Of a DNA stretch of 64,000 nucleotides, positions 1 through 8,640 are shown in pieces. Source of the DNA: Cupriavidus sp. P-10 (GTDB lineage: Bacteria > Pseudomonadota > Gammaproteobacteria > Burkholderiales > Burkholderiaceae); contig NZ_AP025172.1 in assembly GCF_003402535.2 (NCBI RefSeq), positions 1,550,001 to 1,614,000 of the forward strand, in the 5' to 3' direction. How positions within the stretch are numbered: position 1 is the stretch's first letter; each line of letters starts with the position of its first letter. The position numbers and the translations under genes were made by a program. Under the pieces are notes generated by a model that worked only from the letters and a program-made list of their open reading frames with translations, had not been told where the DNA came from and ran no database searches.

Positions 1-1898
1 GTTTCGGCGGTCCGCAGGTGTACTTCGCGCTGGAGCGGCTGGTGCAACGGATCGCGGCGGAGCTGGGCCTGGATCCCCTCGACGTCTACCGGCGCAACTT
101 CGTTCCCGCCGATGCCTTTCCTTATCGCGCCGCGGCGGGCGCGCTACTCGACTCCGGCAACTACCAGCTGGCAATGTCGCGTGCGCTGGACGCGGGTGGC
201 TACGGCGAGCTGAAGCGCCGCCGCGACGCCGCGCGTGCCGAGGGCAGGCTGTACGGCATCGGCTTTGCGGCCATCGTCGAGCCCTCGGTGTCAAACATGG
301 GCTATATCACTACCGCCACGCCGGCCGACGCGCGCCGCAAGGCGGGTCCGAAGAACGGCGCCATCGCCAGCGCCACGGTCAGCGTGGACCTGCTCGGTGG
401 CGTGGTGGTGACCATCGCTTCCACGCCGGCGGGACAGGGACACATGACCGTGTCGGCGCAGGTCGTAGCCGACGTGCTCGGCATCGATCCGGCCGACGTC
501 GTGGTCAACGTCGAATTCGACACGCACAAGGATGCGTGGTCCGTGGCCGCCGGCAACTATTCCAGCCGCTTCGCGGGGGCCGTGGCCGGCACCGTGCACC
601 TGGCGGCCACCCGCGTACGCGACAAGCTGGCGCGCATCGTGGCCTCGCACGTGGGCTGCGACCCCGCCGAACTGGCCTTCGCGGATGGCCGCATCCAGCG
701 CCGGGGCGCGCCCGATACCGCCGTGCCCTTTGCACGCGCGGCCAGCAATGCGCCGCACTGGTCGCCGCAGCTGCTGCCGGCCGGCGAGGAACCCGGCCTG
801 CGCGAAACCGTGTTCTGGTCGCCCCCCAACCTCGACGCCCCGGACGAACAGGACCGCGTCAACACCTCCGCCTGCTACGGCTTTGCCTTCGACCTGTGCG
901 GCGTTGAGATCGACCGCGCTACCGGCCGCGTGCGCATCGACCGCTACGTGACCGCGCACGATGCCGGCAAGCTGCTCAACCCGGCGCTTGCCGACGGCCA
1001 GATCCGCGGCGCCTTCGCGCAGGGACTGGGCGCGGCGCTGATGGAGGAATTCCGCTACGGCCCGGACGGCAGCTTCCAGTCCGGCACGCTGGCGGACTAC
1101 CTGATCCCGACGACGTGCGAGGTGCCCGACCCGCTCATCGTCCATCTGGAGACGCCGAGCCCGTTCACGCCGCTCGGCGCCAAGGGGCTGGGCGAGGGCA
1201 ACAACATGAGCACGCCGCCATGCGTCGCCAACGCGGTGGCCGATGCGCTCGGCGTGCGTGACATCCGCCTGCCGCTCACGCCCGCCAGGGTAATGGCGAT
1301 GATCGGCTTCGACGACCCGCCGCCGTCGCGTCCCGAACTGGCCGAGGCAGCAAGTGCAGCCTCGGCGAGCGGCAGGGGTGGCGGCAAGAGCGGCAAGGCC
1401 CTGAGCGCGCGTGGCACGGTCGACCTGGACGCCACGCCCGAGGCCGTCTTCGCCGTCCTGCTCGACCCGCAGGCGCTGGCCAATGTCGTGCCGGGCTGCC
1501 ACGCGCTCGTGCCCATCGGCGACAACCGCTACCGCGCCGACGTGACCGTGGGCGTGGGCATGATCAAGGCCCGCTACGAAGCCGAGATTGCGCTGTCCGA
1601 CCTGGAGCCGCCGCACCGGCTGCGGCTGGCGGGCGCCGGCCTGTCGTCGCTTGGCAGCGCGCGGGGCGCGGGCCTGGTCGAGCTGGCCCCGCACGGCGCC
1701 GGCACCCGTCTCACGTACGACTACGAGGCCGAGGTGTCCGGCAAGGTCGCCGCGGTCGGCGGCCGCATGCTCGAAGGCGCGGCCAAGGTGGTGTTGCGCC
1801 AGTTGTTTGAATCGCTCGGCCGGCAGGCCGGGGGCAAGCCCGTGCGCAAGCCGGGCTGGATCGCGCGCCTGCTGGCGTTGCTGGGAGTCCGTCGATGA
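1..1898 (+). CDS. hmfA: 2-furoyl-CoA dehydrogenase, molybdenum-binding large subunit with C-terminal CoxG domain (5' partial)
   Basis: The gene enters from outside the window; the frame is open from base 3 and reads FGGPQVYFALERL, the conserved region before the Mo-cofactor domain of xanthine-dehydrogenase-type large subunits. The motif GAKGLGEGNN near base 1180 carries the glutamate expected at the Mo active site. After an Ala/Gly/Ser-rich linker (about bases 1340-1405) the last 150 residues form an SRPBCC domain like CoxG, normally a separate membrane-recruitment or cofactor-insertion protein. Its stop overlaps the start of the FAD subunit by four bases. The order Mo-FAD-FeS-CoA ligase-crotonase-MFS matches the furoate hmfABCDE cluster of Cupriavidus, in which furoyl-CoA is hydroxylated at C5. 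The subunit type is certain; the substrate rests on synteny. Other CoA-linked or CO-dehydrogenase-like hydroxylases are the alternative. Confidence 0.78.
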   Translation, partial: FGGPQVYFALERLVQRIAAELGLDPLDVYRRNFVPADAFPYRAAAGALLDSGNYQLAMSRALDAGGYGELKRRRDAARAEGRLYGIGFAAIVEPSVSNMGYITTATPADARRKAGPKNGAIASATVSVDLLGGVVVTIASTPAGQGHMTVSAQVVADVLGIDPADVVVNVEFDTHKDAWSVAAGNYSSRFAGAVAGTVHLAATRVRDKLARIVASHVGCDPAELAFADGRIQRRGAPDTAVPFARAASNAPHWSPQLLPAGEEPGLRETVFWSPPNLDAPDEQDRVNTSACYGFAFDLCGVEIDRATGRVRIDRYVTAHDAGKLLNPALADGQIRGAFAQGLGAALMEEFRYGPDGSFQSGTLADYLIPTTCEVPDPLIVHLETPSPFTPLGAKGLGEGNNMSTPPCVANAVADALGVRDIRLPLTPARVMAMIGFDDPPPSRPELAEAASAASASGRGGGKSGKALSARGTVDLDATPEAVFAVLLDPQALANVVPGCHALVPIGDNRYRADVTVGVGMIKARYEAEIALSDLEPPHRLRLAGAGLSSLGSARGAGLVELAPHGAGTRLTYDYEAEVSGKVAAVGGRMLEGAAKVVLRQLFESLGRQAGGKPVRKPGWIARLLALLGVRR

Positions 1899-2710
1899 AA
1901 CCCGCCGCCTTTGACTACCTGCGCGCCGAATCCGCGCAGCATGCGCTGGAAGCGCTGGCCCGTGCCGGCGAGGGTGCCCGCGTGCTGGCCGGCGGCCAGT
2001 CGCTGATGGCCGTGCTGAACATGCGGCTCGCACAGCCGCAATTGCTGGTCGACATCTCGCGCACCCGTGACCTGGATACCGTGCGCATCGAGGACGGCCA
2101 TCTGGTGGTGGCCGCCGCTGCCACCCAGGGCAGTGTGGAATGGCGCCCGTCATTGGCCCACGAGGTACCGCTGCTCGCGCTCGCCTTCCCGCACATCTCG
2201 CATTTCCAGATCCGCAACCGCGGCACCGTGTGCGGCTCCATCGCCCACGCCGACCCCAGCGCCGAACTGCCGCTGGTGCTGACCGCGCTCAGCGGCGAGG
2301 TGGTGCTGCGCTCGCTGCGCCGCCGCCGCGTGCTGCCGGCCGCCGAATTCTTCCGCGGCATGCTGATGACGGCGCGCGAGCCCGACGAACTGGTGGAAGC
2401 GGTGCGCTTCCCCCTGAGGCGGCCCGGCGCGCGCTACGGCTTTACGGAGTTCTCCGCCCGCCATGGCGACTTCGCGCTGGTGGCCTGCGCCGCCATCGTC
2501 ACGGACGACGCCATTGTGCTGGCCGTGGGCGGCGTGGCCGACCGGCCAATGCTTGAGACCTGGCCACGCCTGCAGGGCAAGGCGCTGGCCGAGGCGATCA
2601 ACGATTTCAGCTGGAAGCTGGGCGCGCAGGACGACGCCCATGTCAGCGCGCAGTACCGCCGCCACCTGGTGCGGCAACTGGGCATGCGCGCAATCGAGGA
2701 GGCAAGATGA
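1895..2710 (+). CDS. hmfB: 2-furoyl-CoA dehydrogenase, FAD-binding medium subunit
   Basis: A 271-residue CoxM/XdhB-type flavoprotein subunit. AGGQSL (residues 32-37) and the later RGTVCGSIAHADPSAELP segment are the two FAD-binding motifs of the family. It would pass electrons from the iron-sulfur subunit to the acceptor within the heterotrimeric hydroxylase. It overlaps the large-subunit gene by four bases (ATGA) and the small-subunit gene by four bases, so the three are translationally coupled. The length is close to the family norm of about 280 residues, and no key motif is missing. Confidence 0.82.
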   Translation: MKPAAFDYLRAESAQHALEALARAGEGARVLAGGQSLMAVLNMRLAQPQLLVDISRTRDLDTVRIEDGHLVVAAAATQGSVEWRPSLAHEVPLLALAFPHISHFQIRNRGTVCGSIAHADPSAELPLVLTALSGEVVLRSLRRRRVLPAAEFFRGMLMTAREPDELVEAVRFPLRRPGARYGFTEFSARHGDFALVACAAIVTDDAIVLAVGGVADRPMLETWPRLQGKALAEAINDFSWKLGAQDDAHVSAQYRRHLVRQLGMRAIEEAR

Positions 2711-3279
2711 GCAAGACCCCTAATGGCGCACCTTCGGGTGCGCCCCCGGTGATGCGGCGCGACGAGCGCCAGCGCGTCACCCTGACCCTGAACGGCACCG
2801 AACGCAGCGGCCTGTGCGCGCCGCGCGAGCTGCTGTCCGACTTCCTGCGCCATGAGCTCGGCGCCACCGGCACCCACGTCGGCTGCGAGCACGGCGTTTG
2901 CGGCGCGTGCACGGTACGGGTGGACGGCGTGGCCGCGCGTTCCTGCCTGATGCTGGCGGTGCAGGCCGATGGCGGCGCCATCGATACCGTCGAAGGACTC
3001 GCCCCGCGCGAAGGCCTGGGCGACCTGCAGGAAGCCTTCCGCCGCCACCATGCGCTGCAGTGCGGCTTCTGCACGGCCGGCATCCTGATGTCGTGCGCGG
3101 ACTACCTGGAGCGGGTGCCCGAGCCGACCGAGGCGCAGGTGCGCGACATGCTGTCCGGCCACCTGTGCCGCTGCACGGGCTACACGCCGATCGTCGCTGC
3201 CGTGCTCGACGTGGCTGCCAGCCGCGCGCGGACGCGCCGGCCCGCCGCCCCGGTTGCCGAGGAGCGCTGCCATGCTTGA
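2707..3279 (+). CDS. hmfC: 2-furoyl-CoA dehydrogenase, [2Fe-2S] small subunit
   Basis: A 190-residue CoxS/XdhC-type protein with two [2Fe-2S] clusters. The plant-ferredoxin-like cluster uses Cys60, Cys65, Cys68 and Cys80 (CEHGVCGAC...C). The helical-domain cluster uses Cys119, Cys122, Cys154 and Cys156 (CGFC...CRC). The N-terminal 20 residues are a low-complexity extension that family members often lack. It sits between the FAD subunit (four-base overlap upstream) and the CoA ligase, whose ATG lies inside its last codons. Both cluster motifs are complete. Confidence 0.85.
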   Translation: MSKTPNGAPSGAPPVMRRDERQRVTLTLNGTERSGLCAPRELLSDFLRHELGATGTHVGCEHGVCGACTVRVDGVAARSCLMLAVQADGGAIDTVEGLAPREGLGDLQEAFRRHHALQCGFCTAGILMSCADYLERVPEPTEAQVRDMLSGHLCRCTGYTPIVAAVLDVAASRARTRRPAAPVAEERCHA

Positions 3280-4825
3280 CCTCGGCCGCACCTTCCTGCA
3301 GAGCGTGGAGCGCAGCCCCCACGCCCCCGCCATCGTCGACGGTGACTTGCTGCTGACCTACGAGCAATGGCTCGCGCGCATCCGCAGCGTGGCCGCCGGC
3401 TTGCTCGACCTGGGCCTGCGGCCGGGCGACCGCGTGCTCGCCATCCTGCAGAACCGCTGGGAGATGGCCACCCTGCACTGGGCCTGCCAGTTCGCCGGCG
3501 TGGTCATCGTCCCACTGAACTGGCGCGCCAAGCCGGACGAGCTGGACTACTGCGTGCGCGACGCCGGCGTGAAAGTGCTGGTGTTCGAGCCCGTCAGCGC
3601 CGACGCCGTGCTGGACAGCCCCGCCGCGCAGGACATCCCCTGCATCGCGCTGGACGGCGCGCCCGGCGGCTCGCTCTCGTTCGACACCCTGCTCCACGCC
3701 ACGCCCCGCCGGGACAGCACGCAGGCCGAAGCCGGCGACATCTCGCTCATGCTGTACACCTCCGGCACCACCGGCAGGCCGAAAGGTGTGCCACGCCGCC
3801 ACCGGCAAGAACGCGCGGCCGCGCTTGCACATGTCGCGCAAAACCTGTACCGGCGCGGCGAGCGGACGCTGGGGGTGATGCCGCTGTACCACACCATGGG
3901 CGTGCGGTCCCTGCTGGCCATGGCCCTGGTGGATGGCCTGTTGGTCTGCGTGCGGCGCTGGAGCGCGTCGCAGGCGCTGCAGGCCATCGCCTGCCATCAC
4001 GTGAGCTGCCTCTATCTCGTGCCCACGCTCTACCATGACCTGCTGGCCGAGCCGGGTTTCGACAGCACGCACGTGCGCACCGTCACCAAGCTCGGCTTTG
4101 CCGGGGCCGCCATGAATGACGGGCTGCTCACCCGGCTCGAGCAGGCGTTCCGCCCGGAGCTGTTCGTCAACCACTACGGCTCGTCCGAGGTGTACACCTT
4201 CAGCGTCGACCAGCACGCGGCGCGCAAACCCGGCAGTGCGGGCCGCGCCGGCCTCAACACGCGGCTGCGCGTGGCGCGGCTTGACGCGGCCTCGCCGGAC
4301 GAACTGGCCGCGCCCGGCGAGGAAGGCCAGATCATCGCCGACCTGCGCGGCGACGAGGCCTTCGAGGGCTACTGGAACCGCGACGACGCCAATGCCAGGT
4401 CTCTGCGCGACGGCTGGTATTTCACCGGCGACATCGGCTACCTCGACGCCGACGGCGACCTGTTCGTCACCGGGCGGGTCGACGACATGATCATCAGCGG
4501 CGGCGAAAACATCTCGCCCGCCGATATCGAATCGGTGCTGTCCCTGCACCCCGCCGTGGACGAGGTGGCCGTGGCCGGCGTGCCCGACGCCCGCTGGGGC
4601 CAGAAGGTGGTGGCATTCGTCAAGCCGCGCGGCTGCGTCGACGCCGGGGCCCTGGACGATTACTGCCGCGGCTCCGACCTCGTCAACTTCAAACGCCCGC
4701 GCGACTACGTATTCGTCGCCGACATCCCGAAATCGCCGGTCGGCAAGATCCTGCGCCGCAAGCTGTCGGCGGGCGAATACAACGTGATTTCCTCTCTTCC
4801 CCAAAGCGAACCTATCAAGGAGTAG
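3272..4825 (+). CDS. hmfD: 2-furoyl-CoA synthetase (acyl-CoA ligase)
   Basis: A 517-residue ANL-superfamily ligase that activates an acid to the acyl-CoA through an acyl-AMP. Visible motifs are the P-loop-like MLYTSGTTGRPKG, the hinge region GWYFTGDIGYLDADGD, GGENISPADIE, and the C-terminal KSPVGKILRRKL with the catalytic lysine. The ATG at 3272 is preferred over an in-frame TTG at 3254 because GAGGAG lies just before it; it overlaps the iron-sulfur subunit stop by eight bases. Furoate as substrate is inferred from the neighbouring hydroxylase and hydrolase; the sequence alone would also fit benzoate-like or medium-chain acids. Confidence 0.75.
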   Translation: MLDLGRTFLQSVERSPHAPAIVDGDLLLTYEQWLARIRSVAAGLLDLGLRPGDRVLAILQNRWEMATLHWACQFAGVVIVPLNWRAKPDELDYCVRDAGVKVLVFEPVSADAVLDSPAAQDIPCIALDGAPGGSLSFDTLLHATPRRDSTQAEAGDISLMLYTSGTTGRPKGVPRRHRQERAAALAHVAQNLYRRGERTLGVMPLYHTMGVRSLLAMALVDGLLVCVRRWSASQALQAIACHHVSCLYLVPTLYHDLLAEPGFDSTHVRTVTKLGFAGAAMNDGLLTRLEQAFRPELFVNHYGSSEVYTFSVDQHAARKPGSAGRAGLNTRLRVARLDAASPDELAAPGEEGQIIADLRGDEAFEGYWNRDDANARSLRDGWYFTGDIGYLDADGDLFVTGRVDDMIISGGENISPADIESVLSLHPAVDEVAVAGVPDARWGQKVVAFVKPRGCVDAGALDDYCRGSDLVNFKRPRDYVFVADIPKSPVGKILRRKLSAGEYNVISSLPQSEPIKE

Positions 4826-4829
4826 CGAC

Positions 4830-5645
4830 ATGACCCAGCCCCTCGCATTGACCCATCCCGACCAGCAGCGCCTGCAGGATCTCGACGGCTTTTCCGTGGA
4901 GATTGATCCGGCCCGCGAGCGCGCGGACATCATCCTGCATCGCCCGCCCTACAACGTGATCTCGATGGCGGCCCGCGACCAGTTGCGCGCCGTGTTCGAG
5001 GCTCTGGACGCCGATGACCGCGTGCGCGTCATCGTGCTGCGCGCGCAGGGCAAGCATTTCTCCAGCGGCGGCGACATCCGCGGCTTCCTGGAGGCGTCGC
5101 CGGAGCATGTGTCGAACCTGGCGTGGAACGTGGCAGCGCCGGCGCGCTGCAGCAAGCCGGTGATCGCGGCCAACCGGGGCTACTGCTTCGGCGTGGGCTT
5201 CGAACTGTCGCTGGCGTGCGACTTCCGCATCGCCACCGCCACCACGGAATACGCGCTGCCCGAGCAGAAGCTCGGCCAGATTCCAGGCTCGGGCGGCTCG
5301 GCGCGGCTGCAGAAGATGGTGGGCGTGGGCCGCACCAAGGACATTGTCATGCGCTCGCGCCGCATCGCCGGCCGCCAGGCCTACGAGTGGGGCATCGCCG
5401 TGGACTGCGTGGCTGACGCCGAGCTGGAAGCCGCCACCGACGCACTGGCCGACGAACTCCGCGCCTTCTCCCCGCTGGCCCAGCGCACCGCCAAGAAGCT
5501 GCTCAACGACACCGAGGACGCACCGCTGTCGATCGCCATCGAACTCGAGGGGCACTGCTACAGCCGCCTGCGCAGCTCAGATGACTTCCGCGAGGGTGTG
5601 GAAGCGTTCCACGCGAAGCGCAACCCCGATTTCCGCGGCAGCTGA
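4830..5645 (+). CDS. hmfE: 2-oxoglutaroyl-CoA hydrolase (enoyl-CoA hydratase/isomerase family)
   Basis: A 271-residue crotonase-fold protein. The SSGGDIRGF motif and RGYCFGVGFELSLACDFRIA supply the two oxyanion-hole segments. AAGGAGTAGCGAC places a good ribosome site before the ATG, four bases after the ligase stop. In the furoate route the ring-opened 2-oxoglutaroyl-CoA is hydrolysed to 2-oxoglutarate and CoA by a member of this family, encoded last in the operon as here. By sequence alone it could be any hydratase, isomerase or hydrolase; the assignment depends on the operon. Confidence 0.72.
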   Translation: MTQPLALTHPDQQRLQDLDGFSVEIDPARERADIILHRPPYNVISMAARDQLRAVFEALDADDRVRVIVLRAQGKHFSSGGDIRGFLEASPEHVSNLAWNVAAPARCSKPVIAANRGYCFGVGFELSLACDFRIATATTEYALPEQKLGQIPGSGGSARLQKMVGVGRTKDIVMRSRRIAGRQAYEWGIAVDCVADAELEAATDALADELRAFSPLAQRTAKKLLNDTEDAPLSIAIELEGHCYSRLRSSDDFREGVEAFHAKRNPDFRGS

Positions 5646-5656
5646 CCGCGGGGGCG

Positions 5657-5722
5657 GGCGGGGCTGCCCCGCCTGCCGGGCCGGAGAGACGGACGCATCG
5701 ACGATGCCCCCGGCGGGCATCG
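5657..5722 (+). terminator. Two GC-rich stem-loops between hmfE and the MFS gene
   Basis: The first hairpin has arms GGCGGGG and CCCCGCC (5657-5673) with a 3-base loop. The second has arms CGATGCCC and GGGCATCG (5702-5722) with a 5-base loop. Neither is followed by a T tract, so they look like attenuating or mRNA-stabilising structures in a continuous operon rather than a full terminator. The MFS ribosome site AAGGAG follows about 27 bases later. Confidence 0.4.
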
Positions 5723-5759
5723 CCGGGAGCCGTTCATTCAAAATGACAAGGAGACAACG

Positions 5760-7109
5760 ATGGAAGTGCTGGCAAATGACAAGGTGCCGACCAGCGGCGC
5801 GCCCGTGGCCGCGAACAACCGGCAGGTGCTGGGCGCGGTGACCGCTTCGTGCATGGGATGGGCGCTCGACCTGTTTGACCTGTTTATCCTGCTGTTCGTG
5901 GCGCCGGTGATCGGCAAGCTGTTCTTTCCGTCCAGGCATGCGATGCTGTCGCTGGCGGCAGTGTATGCGTCGTTCGCGGTGACGCTGCTGATGCGGCCGC
6001 TCGGCTCGGCGATCTTCGGGGCCTACGCGGACCGGCACGGGCGCAAGGGTGCCATGGTGGTGGCCGTGACCGGCGTCGGCCTGTCGACGGCGGCGTTCGG
6101 ACTGCTGCCGACGGTTGCCCAGATCGGCCTCTTCGCGCCGGCGCTGTTCATCCTGCTGCGGCTGGTGCAGGGCGTATTCGTCGGCGGCGTGGTCGCTTCG
6201 ACGCATACAATCGGCACGGAATCGGTGCCGCCGTCGTGGCGCGGCGCGGTGTCCGGCCTGGTCGGCGGCGGCGGCGCGGGCATCGGCGCGCTGCTGGCGT
6301 CGATCACGTACATGGCGATGACGGCGCTGTTCCCCGGTGACGCCTTCGAGGTCTGGGGATGGCGCTGCATGTTCTTCGCCGGCATTGTCAGCTCGGTGCT
6401 GGGGCTGGTCATCTTCAACTCGCTGGAAGAGTCGCCGCTGTGGAAGCAGCTGCAGGCGGCAAAGGCCGCCAGCGGCCACGCCAAACCGCAAGCGCATCCG
6501 CTGCGCACGCTGTTCTCGCGCGAGTACCGTGGCATCCTGCTGGTCAACATCCTGCTGACCGTGGGCGCAGGCAGCGCCTACTACCTGACTTCCGGCTACC
6601 TTCCCACTTTCCTCAAGGTCGTGATCAAGGCGTCCCCCGGCGAGTCCTCGGCCATCCTGATGCTGAGCAGCCTCGGTGTGATCGTCGCGTCGGTGGCAGC
6701 GGGGCATTTCAGCACGCTGGTCGGCCGCAAGCGGGCCTTCCTGCTGATCGGCGCGGTCAGCCTGGTGCTGATGCCGTTGCTCTACCAATGGATGCCGGCC
6801 GCGCCAAGCGCCACCCTGCGCGGCGTCTACGCGGTGGCGCTCAGCATGCTCGGGTGCGCCGGATTCGCGCCGATCCTCATCTTCCTGAACGAGCGGTTTC
6901 CCACCAGCATCCGCGCCTCCGGCACGGGCTTGTCGTGGAACATCGGCTTCGCCATCGGCGGAATGATGCCGACGCTCGCCTCGCTCGCCGCAGGCACGCC
7001 CGCCGACCTGCCGTTTATCCTTGGTGTTTTCCTTGCAGTCGTCACGCTGGTCTATCTGGTGGGCGCCGCAATCGTGCCGGAGACACTGGGTCGTCTCGGC
7101 GAAAAGTAG
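5760..7109 (+). CDS. MFS transporter, probable furoate (aromatic acid) uptake
   Basis: A 449-residue major facilitator protein with about 12 hydrophobic segments and the loop 2-3 motif [11 protein letters not shown]. It has a long central cytoplasmic loop near residue 230. AAGGAGACAACG gives a strong ribosome site. It is the last gene of the hmf operon, 114 bases after hmfE, and is the likely importer of the acid degraded by hmfABCDE. The general class is certain; the substrate is inferred from position. The next gene is convergent. Confidence 0.8.
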   Translation: MEVLANDKVPTSGAPVAANNRQVLGAVTASCMGWALDLFDLFILLFVAPVIGKLFFPSRHAMLSLAAVYASFAVTLLMRPLGSAIFGAYADRHGRKGAMVVAVTGVGLSTAAFGLLPTVAQIGLFAPALFILLRLVQGVFVGGVVASTHTIGTESVPPSWRGAVSGLVGGGGAGIGALLASITYMAMTALFPGDAFEVWGWRCMFFAGIVSSVLGLVIFNSLEESPLWKQLQAAKAASGHAKPQAHPLRTLFSREYRGILLVNILLTVGAGSAYYLTSGYLPTFLKVVIKASPGESSAILMLSSLGVIVASVAAGHFSTLVGRKRAFLLIGAVSLVLMPLLYQWMPAAPSATLRGVYAVALSMLGCAGFAPILIFLNERFPTSIRASGTGLSWNIGFAIGGMMPTLASLAAGTPADLPFILGVFLAVVTLVYLVGAAIVPETLGRLGEK

Positions 7110-7181
7110 ACATGCCACGCATGCAGTGCGAAGCACCACCGCATGCAAAACGAGGCTTTGTGTGACGGCCGCGTCGAGGAT

Positions 7182-7646
7182 TCAGCGCGAGACGATATCC
7201 TTTCTCATTGGCCCGAGTATGCCGAGCAATTCCTTCTGCTCCTGTGCCGGCACCTTGAACTTGTTGAGCGACTTCACCAGATCTTCCACCAGCGCGTCAA
7301 ACTCGCTGTTGGTGATCCCCATGCCGGCATGCGCGCTGCGCATGTCACGGCCCTGATAAGTGCATGGCCCACCTGTGCCCGCACAAATCTGCTCAACCAG
7401 CCTCATCTTCAGGCGTGGGATATTGGCATTGGCGAACTTTGCATTGATGCGCGTGTCGGCTGCGACATTGGCAACAAAGTCGTCCACGACCGCTGTGATC
7501 GACTGGCTGCCGCCAAGCCGTTCGTATAACGACTGCTTTGGCATATCCGAAGGCGCGGCCCGCTGCGGCCGATCCGGCATCGCGCAACTGCCGAGTCCCA
7601 TCAAACCCGCCATCAAGATGCCAAACAGAAAAGGTGACATGCGCAT
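7182..7646 (-). CDS. Lipoprotein with truncated (group I) haemoglobin domain
   Basis: A 154-residue protein that starts with a lipoprotein signal ending GLGSC, so Cys21 would be lipidated. The rest is a group I truncated globin: SLYERLGG opening, a B/E-helix region with [13 protein letters not shown], and SAHAGM containing the probable proximal haem histidine (His106). AGGAG lies five bases before the ATG. Truncated globins usually are cytoplasmic and handle NO or O2; a membrane-anchored, exported form is less usual. It is a single-gene unit, convergent with the hmf operon, with no visible partner. Confidence 0.82.
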   Translation of the reverse strand: MRMSPFLFGILMAGLMGLGSCAMPDRPQRAAPSDMPKQSLYERLGGSQSITAVVDDFVANVAADTRINAKFANANIPRLKMRLVEQICAGTGGPCTYQGRDMRSAHAGMGITNSEFDALVEDLVKSLNKFKVPAQEQKELLGILGPMRKDIVSR

Positions 7647-7934
7647 GGTGACTCCTCTTGTGCGGTGGCGAACTTGAATGGAGGATCAGGGACGAATCCA
7701 ACTTAGTGCCAAACCAGGGCGAGTTCAAGCCGGCGCACGGCTGGCGCTCCTTGCGCATGTCCAGTCTGATGACAAAGGCCAGAGGGCAGACACGTGGCGG
7801 AAATTGCGGGTGCGCGGCGTCGCCCGCCGTCTCCGGGCGATCTACGGATGGATCGCGGCAGCCATCGGCGCGCAATTTCATCAATTCTGAGCAAGGAGCC
7901 TGCGCGCACCACCGTTTCAAGCACTCGGAGTTTG

Positions 7935-8495
7935 CTAGCGACCCCACCCGCAAAAACGCTCGAGTAATTCCGCCTCGGTTTCATGGACCTCGACCGGCAG
8001 GCTGCATGCGCCTGCAAACGCCAGATAACGGGCGCGATGCTGGCCGTTTCGAAAGGACACTACGCCTTCGCTGGCGATGCCAATCAGTCCGGATAACGTA
8101 CGGCAGCGCCGGGTTGTGAACGTTACATAGGGAACTTCCGGAATCCGTTCCTGGCCGGGCGCCAGGAACTCGCGAATGCCACGCACCTTGCCCGCATGCC
8201 AGTACTGCGCAGCCTGGAGGACATAGTCCGTCTTGTCGCGATCTGCGCAAGCGAGCAGCTTCGCCAGGTTGATCACGACCACCTTATGGCGCGAGTCGGG
8301 GGCGTCGAAACCGCATTTCATGCGGGTGAATGGGTAAGGACTGTGACCGGGGATAGGGACTATCCAGTTCCCGTCATGACCCCGTTGCACCTGATCTGTT
8401 GGCAAGGCGACTCCGTTTTCTTGTTCTCCGGAAGCTTCGTCGGGTCCGGATTCGATGCGGCGCGGCTTGAGCAGCCGCTGCGTTCTTATTCGCAT
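7935..8495 (-). CDS. Hypothetical protein with ParB-like motif (fertility-inhibition-factor-like)
   Basis: A 186-residue protein without signal peptide or membrane segment. Residues 149-157 (RNGQHRARY) resemble the ParB/sulfiredoxin nuclease-like signature NGxHR, and the middle of the protein (KVVVINLAKLL) looks like a beta-alpha unit. I associate this pattern with proteins labelled plasmid fertility inhibition factor, but that link is from memory and weak. The ATG has only a poor ribosome site. It stands alone between a globin gene and a permease gene; about 290 bases on its downstream side hold no other gene. Confidence 0.5.
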   Translation of the reverse strand: MRIRTQRLLKPRRIESGPDEASGEQENGVALPTDQVQRGHDGNWIVPIPGHSPYPFTRMKCGFDAPDSRHKVVVINLAKLLACADRDKTDYVLQAAQYWHAGKVRGIREFLAPGQERIPEVPYVTFTTRRCRTLSGLIGIASEGVVSFRNGQHRARYLAFAGACSLPVEVHETEAELLERFCGWGR

Positions 8496-8640
8496 GCCCA
8501 GGGATTATGCGTCAGCGCCAAGCCCTTGTGAACTCGCCCATCACGCGCGCGATGCTGCTGCCTCCTTTGCTGCGTGATGCACCGCGGTTAGCATATTGGC
8601 AACGCGCATCGTCCCGGATGCCGTGCCCAGGTGCCCTTCC

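Noticed and set aside
291..2153. Long minus-strand open frame across hmfA
   Set aside because: It mirrors the plus-strand coding frame of a high-GC gene and has Arg/Ala/Gly-rich, low-complexity sequence without motifs. The plus-strand frame carries the Mo-hydroxylase motifs.
5577..7148. Minus-strand open frame across the MFS transporter gene
   Set aside because: A shadow of the membrane-protein frame; rich in His/Arg/Gln as expected for an antisense reading of a hydrophobic protein.
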